64,000 nt of DNA from Aquarana catesbeiana. Taxonomy: Eukaryota > Chordata > Amphibia > Anura > Ranidae. Under the pieces are notes generated by a model. That model was not told where the DNA came from. It was given only the letters and a program-made list of their open reading frames with translations, and ran no database searches. Shown here in pieces: positions 36,160 to 46,978 of this stretch. The stretch spans positions 584,454,840 to 584,518,839 of the forward strand of contig NC_133326.1 in assembly GCF_042186555.1 (NCBI RefSeq), read 5' to 3'. The translations under genes were made by a program, and so were the position numbers. The first letter of the stretch is position 1. Every line of letters begins with the position of its first letter.

Positions 36160-37500
36160 GCTGTCAGCAATGGCACCACATGGAAGAGAAATGTCACAGA
36201 GAGAAAAATAATTTCTTTACACAAGAAAGGTGAAGGCTACAAGAAGATCAGCAAAGCTTTACTTATCAGTCAGAATATTGTAGCAAAAGGGATATAGAAA
36301 TTTAACAAAGATGGAACTGCAACCATCTAAGAGAGACGTCCAGGCTGTCCATGGTAGTTAACATCTCGAAAGGAGCATCTTCTGATTAGAAGGGTTGAAG
36401 GAAATCGCCATGCAAGTTCACTGCAGTTAGCTAAAGAAGTAGAAAGCCAAAGTGGGGTGATAATTTCCGTGACTAAATACGGCGTACACTGCAGAGTTAC
36501 GGCAAGCATGGGTATCGTCCACGAAGGAAGCCTCTCCTAAAGCCTATGCACAAAAAAAGCCAGCCTAGAATTTGCCAGGGCCAATGCTGAAAAAGAAGAA
36601 GACTACTAGGACTCTGTACTCTGGAGTGATGAGACCAAGATAAAAGGTTTTTGGAGCGGATGGCTTCAAAACTGTATGGCTGTCAGGGCTGGGCTCAGCC
36701 CTTCCTCCTCTGAGTTGGCCGCTCAGCTGTCGGCTAATTGATTCTGCTTGTCAGTCCTGCCTACTTAAAGCCATCCAGCTGACCTGATTTCTGCCTTTGC
36801 CATCATCACAGAGACTTTCTCCTGCGTTCCTGTTAAAGACTTGCTCGGCTGACGTTCCTTCTGGTTCCTGATCCTGCTTTCTGTACTATTACGTTTATCT
36901 CTGGCTCTCAGACATTTGCTTGGCAGACTACCGATCCGTTTACTGAACTCTGGCTTGTTTTGACTACGCTTACTCTGTTAACCTTATTATTATTAAACAA
37001 GTGTGATTTAACTATACTTCTGTCTTGGTCTGATTTATGGTTCCTGATAATGGCGTCGCACAGGTGAGGAGTACAAAGAAAAAAGCATGGTGCCTACAGT
37101 GAAACATGGTGGTGGCAGTGTCCTTCTGTGGGGCTGCATGAGTGTTGCTGGTGTCGGGGAGCTGCATTTCATTGATAGTATCATGAATTCACAGATGTAC
37201 TGCTCTATATGGAAAGAGAAGATGCTACCATCACTTCGTGCTCTCGGTTGTCGTGCACTTTTCCAACAAGACAATGATTCAAAACACATCTAAGGCCACT
37301 GTTCCATTTCTGAAAAAGAACAGGGTGAAAGTGATTCAGTGGCCAAGTATGTCTCGATCTGAACCCAATCGAACACCTATGGGGAATTCTAAAGAGACAA
37401 GTTAAGCATCACTCTCCATCCAGCATCCAGGCTCCAAAAGAGGTAATTCTTGAAGAATGGAAAAAGATAGATGTTGCAATATGTTGACAACTTGTTCATT
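36160..37500 (+). pseudogene. Tc1 transposase interrupted by the LTR
   Basis: The N-terminal part (about 36169-36297) encodes REKIISLHKKGEGYKKISKA, an HTH start typical of the family. The reading frame is broken several times before the LTR at 36681. After the LTR it resumes at 37087 with VKHGGGSVLLWGCMSVAGVG and LFQQDNDSKH, the second Asp region. The C-terminal part continues in a shifted frame as KVIQWPSMSRSEPN, a corrupted SPDLNPIE block. Stops and shifts occur on both sides of the LTR, so decay is general and not only due to the insertion. Confidence 0.85.
36681..37049 (+). mobile_element. Solo LTR, 369 bp, with ATGGC duplication
   Basis: The segment starts TGTCAGGGCTGG and ends GGTTCCTGATA, matching a TGTCAGG...CCTGACA pair with one change near the end. 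ATGGC precedes it (36676-36680) and follows it (37050-37054), a 5-bp duplication as made by LTR-element integrases. CTACTTAAAGCC near 36770 is a TATA-like box and TTATTAAACAAG near 36995 a possible poly(A) signal. No internal gag or pol is present, so recombination between two LTRs probably left this one. The parent could be Gypsy-type or a retrovirus-like element; the LTR alone cannot decide. Confidence 0.85.
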
Positions 37501-37734
37501 CCATGGCTAGAAGACTTGGTGCTGTCCTTACAAATCATGGTGGTCATACAAAATAATAGATGTAGTAGTTTTTGTTGTGGGGTGTATTTATTTTTGCATC
37601 AACTAATTTGAGTAAAACTGAATATTTTGTAATCCAAGTTATATTATTAAGCTTACTTTCATGTAATGAGCTAAACAACATAAAACTCAGTTTTGTCAAA
37701 AGTTTGGAAATTGTTCTTTCAATATTGATTAAAA

Positions 37735-38615
37735 CAGGGGTCGGCAACCTATGGCCCATGGGCTGCATCCGGCTCGCTGCCGCTAAATGTTTGGCCCGTC
37801 AGTGCACATGATGAATTCACGTGCACCCGGACATTTTAACCCCGGTCGGCTTTCTTGGGATAACACCCGATGCGGCTAAGTCGCTCGGATTTTAACCCAA
37901 GCAATGAGAGGAGACATCGCCCTCCTCCCGGGCTCTCCTGTCCCACCGGCAGACCCGAGCAACTGGCATGTCCACCAGCTGGCCAGAGACCTCAACGAAG
38001 CCACAATCGGCTTTGATCGGGTCTCGGATCTAGTAACCCGGAAGTGATGTCATGACAGCCCCCAAAATCCCTCCATAAAGAGTACCTGTCACAAGGGATG
38101 TTAACATTCCTTCTGACAGCAATAAAAGTGATCAGCTTTTTTTTTTCTTTTTTCTTTTTAAAAGGGACAGTGTAAAAAAAAAAAAAAAAAATGAAATAAA
38201 ATAAAGAAAAAAAAATTGAAAGCACCCCATCTCTCCGTGCTTGCATGCAGAAGCGAATGCATACCTGGGTTGCGACTGCAAATGTAAACAGTGTTCTAAC
38301 CACACATGTGAGGTATCTCCACGAGCGAGAGCAATAATTCTAGCACAAGACCTCCTCTGTAACTCTAAACTGGTAACCTGTAGAAAATTTTTAAAGCGTC
38401 GCCTATGGAGATTTTTAAGTACAGTAGTCTGTCGCTATTCCACGAATGTGCGCAGTTTTAAAGCATATCATGGGGGAGGGGGCTGTGTAATATGCAGGGG
38501 GGACTGTGTAATGTAAAGGGGTCCAGATTATCTTCATTAGCAGGTGAATGCGGCCCTCCATTTATTCACATACATTGAATCCAGCCCTTAAGTGGAAAAA
38601 GGTTGCTGACCCCTG
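37735..38615. mobile_element. hAT non-autonomous element inside Tc1, 881 bp
   Basis: It begins CAGGGGTCGGCAACC and ends GGTTGCTGACCCCTG. Flanks GATTAAAA (37727-37734) and GATTCAAA (38616-38623) match at 7 of 8. The right-hand flank continues the Tc1 sequence up to its terminus. The interior has GGCCCATGGGCTG near the left and GCGGCCCTCCATTTATTCAC near the right, and no transposase frame. A long T/A-rich run occurs at 38140-38220. Confidence 0.92.
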
Positions 38616-38668
38616 GATTCAAATCTTACTTTTCAAAAGGGGTATACTCATTTATGTTGAGCACTGTA

Positions 38669-39712
38669 TGTACACCAAGTTATAAGTATTGGGATATTTG
38701 GGATGACTTGTACATAAAATATACACTAAAAACAGGCCACTTCTAACATGTATTTTATCATACTTTTTAATATTATAAAAATATTTGAACACACACATAC
38801 TGTAGGTGTGTGCATAGATAGATATAATCAATGCCTTAAAAGTCCTGTACTTTGTCTTTTAGGGTCTTTATATACATAGAAGAAAGACTTCTCTAGCAAT
38901 TGTAACATGCAAATCTGTGATGGTCCGGTAAGCTTTAGGACTCAAACACAAGTGCGGTGTGGTTTATGTGACCTGGTGTTTTGGGGCTGTACATTGTAGC
39001 GCTTGCTGCCAGCAGCCTGTCAAAAATCAACAACAGGCTAAAATACCTGGTGGCTGGATGCCCTCTTGAATGCTTTAGTTTCTATGCAGCATGGGCAAAA
39101 CAGCCCTTGTGCATGAGCCCCCGACAATGTGCTAGCAGGACAGGGTTCTCAGTTCTATAAAACGTTTTGAGTTCTGTGCTGTAGAAACGGAACCCTCAGT
39201 GCGATCAAGCAATATGCATTCATGTTGAGGTCTTTTAGAGACAGCACAATTACAATGAAAAAGATGGGCAGGAGTTTAAAAAGCAGAAAATTGCCTACAT
39301 ATCAGTTATGTATTGAATTTGTTTAAGAAGTGTAATTTACTTCCGCATTAAGAGAAAAGAATAAGCATTCATGATTCATGGAATTTAGTCATTATCCCTG
39401 GCAGAAGCATTTCATCATCTATGCACATGTCAGGATGATGTACCTGCGTGTAAACACTCTTTACGGTCAACCTGTTATGCCCTTGAGTCCAATCAATATA
39501 TACAAGCAGTACATGCAGTACATGTAGTACAAGGGACCTATTTTTGGCAGCTGATTTATGTGTTGTCCATTATCTTCATATATTGCATATTCTGATAAGT
39601 GAACCATAAATACAGACGATAAAGTCAGACAGCGTGTCCTTTTCAGTCTGTACATTTTCTACCAGCTTCCAAAGAAAGGATGATGCTTTTGATGCAGTCT
39701 GGGTAATATTCT
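38669..39712. other. Intron, nothing recognised
   Basis: There are no element ends and no exon. A short tandem ACATGCAGTACATGTAGTAC occurs near 39512. Confidence 0.4.
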
Positions 39713-39938
39713 TTAACTCCTTCCGCTCCTGAAGGTTTTACTCCCTTCATGACCAGAACGTTGTTTGCTATTCGGCACTGCGTTATTTTAACTGGCGACT
39801 GCAAGGTCATGGAACACTGTGCGCAAAATGAAATTTAATTACTTCATAATTTTAGGCCAGAACATATTCTGCCACGTCTTTGGTAAAAAAAAAAAAAAAA
39901 AAATCCTAATAAGTGTATATCAATTGGTTTGTGCAAAA

Positions 39939-40001
<63 letters not shown>

Positions 40002-40490
40002 CACACACACGTATACACACACACACACACACACTGGAATTTATGCAGCTATGATACTATACGGATAATGGTAGTGATCATTACTAGTGACTTCTAGTGA
40101 GACTGTGATAGTGTGGCGGGCAATCTGACGCTAGCTGAGAGATGCGCTGAAACTGACACTAATACAGTGATTAGTGCTAATACTGTAAATGGTCCCTGTA
40201 CTGTACAGGGAGAACAAACAGACAGATCACTGTTCACAGAACAGGAGTTTTGGGTTTTTGTAAACACACAACTCTGTGTGATTGGCCCCAGCCAATCAGA
40301 TGATTTCAGCCAAAATCATCTGCCAAATTCAAGCTTTGTCCAATCACAATACGGGTCATATGCGCGTTCCCCGAACCCAGAGGAAAGGCCACGATGTACA
40401 GATAACATCGCCCAGCCTACTGCAGAACACACAGAAATCAGAGGACTGACAGCGTGGGAACTGCTTGGAGGACACACACAAGGGATGTGA
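39713..40490 (+). mobile_element. Ranid-type TTAA repeat, copy R3, interrupted by a microsatellite
   Basis: TTAACTCCTTCCGCTCCTGA opens it, followed by CGGCACTGCGTTATTTTAAC. It continues through AAAAAATCCTAATAAGTGTA and then the (TA)n/(CA)n block. The middle of the family core, including AATAGAGCTTT, is deleted. The right end is replaced by or merged with the next MITE. Confidence 0.65.
39940..40034. repeat. (TA)n-(CA)n microsatellite
   Basis: About 28 TA units are followed by CATACACACACACACGTATA and a pure (CA) run to 40034. It lies within R3 at the place where the family reads GCAAAAGTTATAGCG, suggesting the array grew from that short TATA core. Confidence 0.95.
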
Positions 40491-40519
40491 AGGGGGCATA
40501 GTAATGTATTTTGAGACGG

Positions 40520-40845
40520 AAAATGCGTTACCATGTTTCCTACACACCCCTGAAGTCATCAAAGAGGTTCCCGAGTCCTGCTGCTGCGTCATTGACACAG
40601 ACAGCAGGACTCGCCCAAGCCCCCTGGGTCACTGGATTTGATTGAAAGCAGTGGGAGCCAATGGCTGCTCTGCTATCTATCCAATGAGGACCCTAGACAG
40701 TGGCTGGAGCTGCTGTGCTCATCTCCATCGATGGAACAATCGGTTTCAGGTATGTAAAAGGGGGGCTCTGGGGGTCTACTGCAGTACAGAAGGTTTTTAC
40801 CTTAATGCATGAAGGTGAAAATCAGAGGGTTTACAACCCCTTTAA
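40520..40845. mobile_element. TTAA MITE, partial copy 6
   Basis: The right end reads GGGTTTACAACCCCTTTAA and the interior has AAAGCAGTGGGAGCCAATGG, as in other copies. The left TTAA end is not visible, probably lost at the junction with R3. Confidence 0.6.
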
Positions 40846-40894
40846 TAATAGGGTATAACATTGATCACCGTCATTTGGAAACCAACTTAGGCAG

Positions 40895-40998
40895 CCCATA
40901 CATTATTATATTTTTTGCGTACAACCAGCGGCACTAAATGCTGATCAGGAAAAACCCAACAGGCTGGTTGCACAAAAATTGATCCGTGTATGGCCAAG
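40895..40998. mobile_element. Short 'CCATAC' MITE remnant
   Basis: It starts GCAGCCCATACATTATTATA and ends GATCCGTGTATGGCCAAG, with TGCTGATCAGG inside. These match termini of the 63.2-kb MITE. It is truncated. Confidence 0.45.
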
Positions 40999-41000
40999 TT

Positions 41001-41048
41001 TCATATCATATCACATCACATATCATATCACATCACATATCATATCAC
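41001..41048. repeat. Short tandem array, CATATCATATCACATCA unit
   Basis: The words CATATCATATCACATCACAT repeat about two and a half times in 48 bp with a 17-18-bp period. It is probably a young replication-slippage product. Confidence 0.9.
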
Positions 41049-41510
41049 GAAAGTGAAGACACCAATTGAATATTTCTCTACATTTCAACAATTTTGAAAG
41101 GCATTTACAGTAAGGCATTCACAGATCCAAAAGAGAGATAGTTTCTCCAATGAAAAAGTTACAATCACCTACACAAAAAACTAGTCAGTTTGCGGCTTTG
41201 TAAACTGTTTACGCATTTTTCACCCAAAAATATTTTCGATCCCATTCGGACCTATGCATTACATGAGTTCTCTGAAAAAAGCTGCAACGCTATGCCTTTA
41301 AATATCTAAAGTGTTCAATTAAAATGTCATCTTTAATATACAGCTATTTAAAGCATTGTTGAAATCTTCTTTATGAACCACAAAGAGAAGAAAAGCAAAA
41401 CTCCCACAGGCTAATTGTGTACGAGAAAAAGAATATCTATAAGAGGAGCAATTTCACATAAACGCATGTTATTTGGAAAAAAAAAAAACTAGGTGCTTTC
41501 ATGATCTTAC

Positions 41511-41586
41511 ATCTCCATCCTTCGTAAGTCTCCTGCCACATCGCATGCTGTTGCTCTCTAGTTCATCTTTATTGATATCTTGAGGG
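41511..41586 (-). CDS. Host gene exon (76 nt)
   Basis: The minus-strand acceptor ends TTGTAG and the donor is GAT|GTAAGA. The exon contributes one base to a Gly codon begun in the 55.0-kb exon, then encodes PQDINKDELESNSMRCGRRL and TKDGD, ending in phase 0. The segment is charged and loop-like, in contrast with the beta-rich exon that follows. The other two frames contain stops, so the phase is forced. It lies 41.5 to 54.9 kb from its upstream partner, an intron of 13.3 kb that holds the DIRS element in the same orientation as the gene. Family unknown. Confidence 0.72.
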
Positions 41587-42257
41587 CTACAACAGATAAT
41601 GGGAATATTGGTTTTTAACACAATAAATGTGAGACATACTCTGTACAAAAACAAATCCGACAGATCCACAAAAGGAAGTCAGGTTAGACCGTGAGTGAAA
41701 GAAACAAACGTCTACACTGCTGCTTTTGAAAACTTTCGGAAATAAACAGCATGCAAAGCCAACTATGTATTTAGCAAATCGGTACAAAAAGCAAAAGTTT
41801 AAACCCGGTCAGCTGAACTGCACAGAGGAAGCTAAATTGAGTATTTAAAAATAAACAATTTGCTATCATAGATTTTACTGAAACATTGAGAAGCAATTGC
41901 ATATTGCTTTTAGATGGATGGTATGTTAAAGAGGGTTTTTCTGAAAAGCATTTGACAAGTTCCTTTTTAATTACAAAGTGCTCAAACAGTGGCTGCCACT
42001 TCTAATATTCACTTCCTATTACTAAATTTTAATGACGTTCTTACAAATGTTGAGAAATATTCATGCTAAAGAAAACCATCCTGGACACGCTTGACTTCCA
42101 GATATAATTGCCTAGGTTGTGCCCAAAGGACAGCAAGAATATGGTTTATACATGTGGTTCTTTGTGAAAGGATTTAAAGGCAACTGGCCATTTGTGAAAG
42201 AGAATCTTTCCCTTAGAAAAACACCGTAGTTAAACCCAGGAGACCACTGGTGAACCT
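41587..42257. other. Intron, nothing recognised
   Basis: No repeat edge or exon was recognised downstream of the acceptor. Confidence 0.4.
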
Positions 42258-42595
42258 ATAAGGCTCCATTTACACTTGACAATTTGGAATCGCCACAATT
42301 CCAAACTGCATGACAAACGCCAGTTGCCATTTATTGTACATGGCACCCCAAACGCGGTGAGATTTTGCCAGTCGTCAGAATTGCGCTGCAATCACAGCAA
42401 AGCATGCCTTTAAAAATTGCATGAAACATGTTGCCCAAAAAGGAGCAGGAGCTTCCTTTTTGGTGACAAACGTGCATAGAGCTGCCTATTCAAGTGAATG
42501 GGCTGCCCGATGTGCGGCACGTGGAATCGCTTGAAAATCACCCACACAAAATCATGAGCAGGAATAGTATGTAAAGTGTGAATGGGGCCCTAGAG
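42258..42595. mobile_element. 'GGCTCCATTTACAC' MITE
   Basis: The left end is TAAGGCTCCATTTACACTTG, and the right end inverted is AGGGCCCCATTCACACTTTA. It is rich in GCGATT/AATCGC words like the 27.8-kb foldback. Boundaries are good to a few bases. The target duplication is unclear (TAA against CTA). Confidence 0.6.
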
Positions 42596-43361
42596 AGTGA
42601 ATTCACTATTTTGGAAAGGTAATGCTGTTCTTTGCTTGCCATTCACTTAAAATAAGGAAAAGAGCCACTTCTGCTTGTAGAGCTTTGCAAAAGTGGTCCA
42701 GCGTCCCACTGTATGTTTCCTGAAAATCTAGAACAAGCTTAAGTGAATTCAGAAATTAAAATAAGAGACTTTTAAATGCCTGCATATACTATATGCAGAG
42801 TTTGTTGGGCCCTGGGGATCCAGACATCTCAATTTTGGACAATAAGGCCACCCTTGCTGGAATTTTTCATAGTAGTCTGTCCTCCTAAAGCCAGAAAAAG
42901 GTGTTGATCTTTCAGATGGTCTTTTTAATTTGTATGCAATATTAATGAGAAACCATCTTGGGAGTTGGAGGCACAAACCACATTTAGGTTGCCTCTGAAC
43001 AACCTTCAGTAATCAGGCGCAACAGCAGACAAATGATAAAAAAAAAAAAAAACAAAACAAACAAAAAAAAAAACACTGCCCAGGAGACCCACTAACTTCA
43101 GTAAACCATAAGCGATAATTGCCTTTTATAGTTCTGACTGCCCTTAACTGGAGAAAAGAGTTTTTTTTTCTTTTTTCTTTTTTTAAATATGCCCAGAAGC
43201 ACCTCTCACATACACTTTCCCATCACTACTAAGCATTGCCTTCCAAGCTCATGTTCAAAACGTCAGCAGCAGCTTGGATTTCAACCAAAGCTCACATCCA
43301 TTATACATTTTTTACCTTATGCTGGCTTCCATGGGTTAGATACGGCAGCTATCCTGTAGGA

Positions 43362-43509
43362 CAGGGGTCTCCAAACTATGGCCCTCCAGTTGTTAAGGAA
43401 CTACAATTCCCATCATGCCTAGTCATGTCTGTGAACGTCAGAGTTTTAGAATGCCTCATGGTATGTGTAGTTCTGCAACAGCTGGAGGGCCGTAGTTTGG
43501 AAATCACTG
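43362..43509. mobile_element. hAT-type MITE, 148 bp
   Basis: CAGGGGTCTCCAAACTATGG opens it, and CAGTGATTTCCAAACTACGG is its inverted right end. Flanks CTGTAGGA (43354-43361) and CTGTAGTA (43510-43517) match at 7 of 8. It has the same family core (CTACAATTCCCATCATGCC) as the copy at 56.05 kb. Confidence 0.88.
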
Positions 43510-44404
43510 CTGTAGTAAATAAAATCAGGCATATAACCCAGTGCAAGTCATGGCAGGTTCTGCCGTGCAATACTCCTATTTAAGGCCCTATATTGACATG
43601 CCTGGAATGTAGACTACCCATGTCCTAGGTTTATGTTCCTGAAAGCATAAGGTCCCAAACGCATGTACCACTCAGTACACAGTGTCAAGCTGCAAAGTAT
43701 ATCATAGACACAGTTTGCAGGCAATGGGGCTGGACGCTGCACCTTTGCCACCTGGGGTAACGAAAGCACCAGGATTTAAACACACAGGGGCTAAATGCTC
43801 AGCAAGCATAAGGCCTTAAGATTCATACATATGGATAACTGTAGGAATTTTTTTATGCCCAACATAACATTCCCTGGCACTTTCCTGTTCTGGGGGAGCC
43901 GCAACTAGTGCATACAGCCTGTCGTAAAGGCAAAAAGCTGTATGTAGCCATACTACTTCTTTGTATCGTTGTTTACCCGTGTATGTGATATTTCCCAAAC
44001 ACGAAATTCCCTTTTTGTGAAGTACATCATATGCACATGAGCAGGTAAATGCTGATGCAAAGAAACATCAGTGTTTACAAGAGTACGGTCATGTATGGTC
44101 ATTCATTTGAATGACTGACTTTGTGCCAGCTGTGGCTTCCTGGCTGTGGGAAAAGCGATAGGAAATTTATGATACAAAATGCCTACAAGCATCCATTTTT
44201 CAAAACCCTTAGGACTACAAAACAACGCCATTACTATAACAGAAGGGTAAATTTGCTGTAGGCTTTAGGGATAGCCAAGAACGCTGACAAGACTGCAGCA
44301 TAGGCAGAGCACACAAGAAGTTAGAGGCTCACTGGATCTTTGGCAGCAACAGCTACTGAACTATAATGACTTTTTTCAGTCAGAGCATTTCCAACATTCT
44401 ATAT

Positions 44405-44686
44405 CAGCAATTCTCAACCAGGGTTCCTCTAGAGGTTACTACAGATTCCTTGGGCTGTGGCTGGTTGACCTACCTGTTGGATGGTGGCTGCATAGTTCCA
44501 GGACCTAAAACACTTGGCAAAGTCAGCAGCATGACACCAATTTTCTTTTTATCTGTCAGGGTTGCATTATCCCTGCTGATCACCAAGGGGCCATTGACTC
44601 CAATGAATTTATTTTAGTAAAGGTACCTTAGAGACCTGAAAAATATTTAGGGTGGTCCTCTGGGCTAAAACGGTTTAGAAAGGCTG
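44405..44686. mobile_element. hAT non-autonomous element, 282 bp
   Basis: The left end is CAGCAATTCTCAACCAGGGT, and the right end inverted is CAGCCTTTCTAAACCGTTTT. Flanking TTCTATAT (44397-44404) and TTCTATAC (44687-44694) match at 7 of 8. It is related to the element inside the Tc1 at 59.1 kb (CTCAACCAGGGT.CCT). Confidence 0.85.
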
Positions 44687-44759
44687 TTCTATACCAATGA
44701 GAACACAAGGATTATTCTTCATGGAGAAGGCAAAAAGTCTTCCAATAATTGTAGATATT

Positions 44760-45310
44760 AGAGTAATACACACCGCCCTTTACTCAAAATACCACCACTG
44801 CGCCACCAATGTAAAATAATAATGAAATATTTGTGAATTGAAGTGAATGAGCTGCCCCTATAAAAGAAGGTAAAACATGAAAAAAATTCTATCCAATATA
44901 TCCATACACCCAAACAACTCCCCGTTGTAGATATATAGGAAGAGATAGTGGCGCTCTAACAGACAACAGTGTCAATCCGTGTCTAAAAACAATATGTAAA
45001 AAATACTATATTCACCAAGTGCTATCTTGATAAAGACATAAATGCAATATACATCAACTAATCACACCATCATGTGCTACATGTGAGTAAGTAAAAGAAA
45101 TAGTCCATGTGAAAAAAATATTAATAAAAAATATATAAACACAAAGTCCATATATAAACGTGACAAAAATAAAGGAATCTTGATGTTTAAAATGTCTGTT
45201 TCAGTGTCTTCCACCACACCAAGGTGTTAGGTGAACCCACTCCCTTCAGAAACACACTCACTCACGCACTCAAAAAGTCTTCCACACATGGGCTCCCAGT
45301 ACCATAGAGA
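44760..45310. repeat. Possible Penelope-type untranslated end
   Basis: The words CACCAAGGTGTTAGGTGAAC and CACACTCACTCACGCACTC, with an AT-rich lead, resemble non-coding ends of Penelope-like elements that I have seen in frogs. There is no coding part and no terminal structure, so this is weak. Confidence 0.25.
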
Positions 45311-46689
45311 ATAAATTTGGGCAGGCTCCACTGGTGCAAATTTAAAAATGTGTACAGGCAGTTCTCTTATTACCGCTATTTTTTTGGGGGTAATTGCTGC
45401 CTGCATTTGGCTATCCTATATGTTTGCACAAAGCATAAATACCCCATATAATATATACAATTATGAACCGTTATAGGAACAATACACATTACTAGTTACA
45501 AATAAAGATGCAAAGCCCCATCCATTTAAATGTCTAACTCAAATAGAATTGAATATTGGCTACTGTCCCACAAAATGTAGTTTCAAACAACCATTCTCTA
45601 GAAATCATTTTTTAGCACAATTCTGCATCTGACAGCAGATCTTATGAGACAATAAAAAAAAACAGTCCATTCCTGAGACCTGTAGTTTAAGAATTTTGTT
45701 TGGTGCCTGAGGTGGCTTTTAGCACCAAAAGTAATACTTTCTAACCAAGTATTTAGCAGTACAGATATTGGGGTCAGCAAAGGCTGATGCACAGTATTGT
45801 AACCACTGAATCCCGAGAATTATTTGTTCTAGCTTTTATCATACATCTTCATATCCACACAATGGCTATGCAGAGCGGCTTTGAATTCGCTATCAATTTC
45901 ACATTCCCTGTAGAAATTGCTGCATCCCAGATGCTAAGCACAGAGATTATTTACAGGTGAACTGAGGTGACTGTCTATTTCTAGAACTCCAGACTGGTCT
46001 TGTGGACGAATCTTTAGTACAAACACTTCTTTACTCTTTGAGCTGAGAATGCTCATGATGTCGACAAGACTCCACACAGCTAATAGTGACGAGACAATGC
46101 TGCCAGCCAGACGCAAGTATAATCTAACTGTTACAAGAGAGGTATTTAACTGCACTGGGAAATTTCATGCCTCTCAATTATTCATGAGGACAAAACTGTG
46201 CTGAAAGGCTGCATAAAGAGTTTTATTACTAAAGGATCAAAGCCGAGTTTATTTTGCAGAGCAGAGCTGATGTGATTTTTCTCAGTAGCTCGAAAGACAA
46301 TTCACGGTCACTAAAAAGTAGATCTTAGTCTTCCAGCCCTGAATGCAAGTAAGCATTAAAGTGCCCAGCCTGTAATTGCTCTCTCTACTGATAGCAAAAG
46401 ATTTGCAGATACCAAGTAAAGTCTGCTGGGGGTGTAGTGTTTTTCACTGGCCAGAGAATTACATAAAACTCAACTCTGATCAGATCAATTGGCTATGCAT
46501 GCCATCAGCACCTTAGCCCCAAAGAGGAATGTTCAGGTTGGACAGGTTTTTCTGTGTAAGTGGCAGAGATGAGATGAGTTATGACAGCCTCCACTATTCT
46601 GGGATGGCTTTCCAAAAGAGTTAGGGAGTGTCTGTGGGATTTAATGCCTATCCAGTCAAAAACCGAAGTAAGACTTACTGGTAACTCTT

Positions 46690-46768
46690 TTTCTCTGAGT
46701 CTTCCAGGACAGCCTCTGAGATATAAGACTCCTCCCTCTGGGACAGGAAACACATTCACCCAAATGAT
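46690..46768 (+). repeat. DIRS inverted terminal repeat, low-coordinate copy
   Basis: The segment GTCTTCCAGGACAGCCTCTG onward through GGGACAGGAAACACATTCAC and CCAAATGATTAAAAGG is the inverse of 51937-52010, with about 90 percent identity by eye. Similarity extends outward through a GAGTTACC-like word on both sides. Confidence 0.92.
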
Positions 46769-46884
46769 TAAAAGGGATCACGCTTCAGTTTCCACAAGAA
46801 CCGCCGGAAAGGTCTGAAAGACATAACACGCTGGCATAACATTAGTATATCCCCTTTGCACCAGCTATAAAACTCTGGGTGGGA

Positions 46885-46978
46885 AACTAGGCTGTCCTGG
46901 AAGACTTCTAGAAAAAGAGTTACCGTAGGTCTAACTCCGGTTTTCTCTTATTGTCTTCCAGGACAGCCTCTGAGATGA
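46885..46978. repeat. DIRS internal complementary region
   Basis: GGCTGTCCTGGAAGAC (46891) and GTCTTCCAGGACAGCCTCTG (46954) face each other across about 45 bp. Each matches the extreme ends of the element. DIRS elements carry such an internal region complementary to both terminal repeats, thought to act in circle formation. It sits between the recombinase and the 3' terminal repeat, the canonical place. Confidence 0.85.

Larger units (their letters stand above)
35800..38666 (+). mobile_element. Tc1/mariner element broken by a solo LTR and a hAT element
   Basis: The right end reads, inverted, CAGTGCTCAACATAAATGAG, with TA at 38667-38668. An inner repeat GGGGTGTATTTATTTTTGCA (37578) has its inverse counterpart TCAAAAATGAATACACCCC at about 35983. 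The left outer end is decayed; CAGTGTCAAACTCA at 35801 is the best candidate. Subtracting the LTR (369 bp) and the hAT element (881 bp), with their duplications, leaves about 1.6 kb, the normal size for Tc1. The transposase remnants are in plus orientation. Confidence 0.85.

Noticed and set aside
39819..40097. 92-codon plus-strand frame through the TA/CA array
   Set aside because: It translates a microsatellite (Ile-Tyr and Thr-His repeats), not a gene.
45955..46127. A minus-strand open stretch of 173 nt with splice-like edges (acceptor CTTGTAACAG, donor CCT|GTAAAT) encoding a hydrophobic RLYLRLAGSIVSSLLAVWSL segment
   Set aside because: Its only open frame ends in phase 0, which leads to a stop in the 41.5-kb exon. 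The 55.0-kb exon joins the 41.5-kb exon directly. It could still be an alternative exon or a different gene, but I did not call it.
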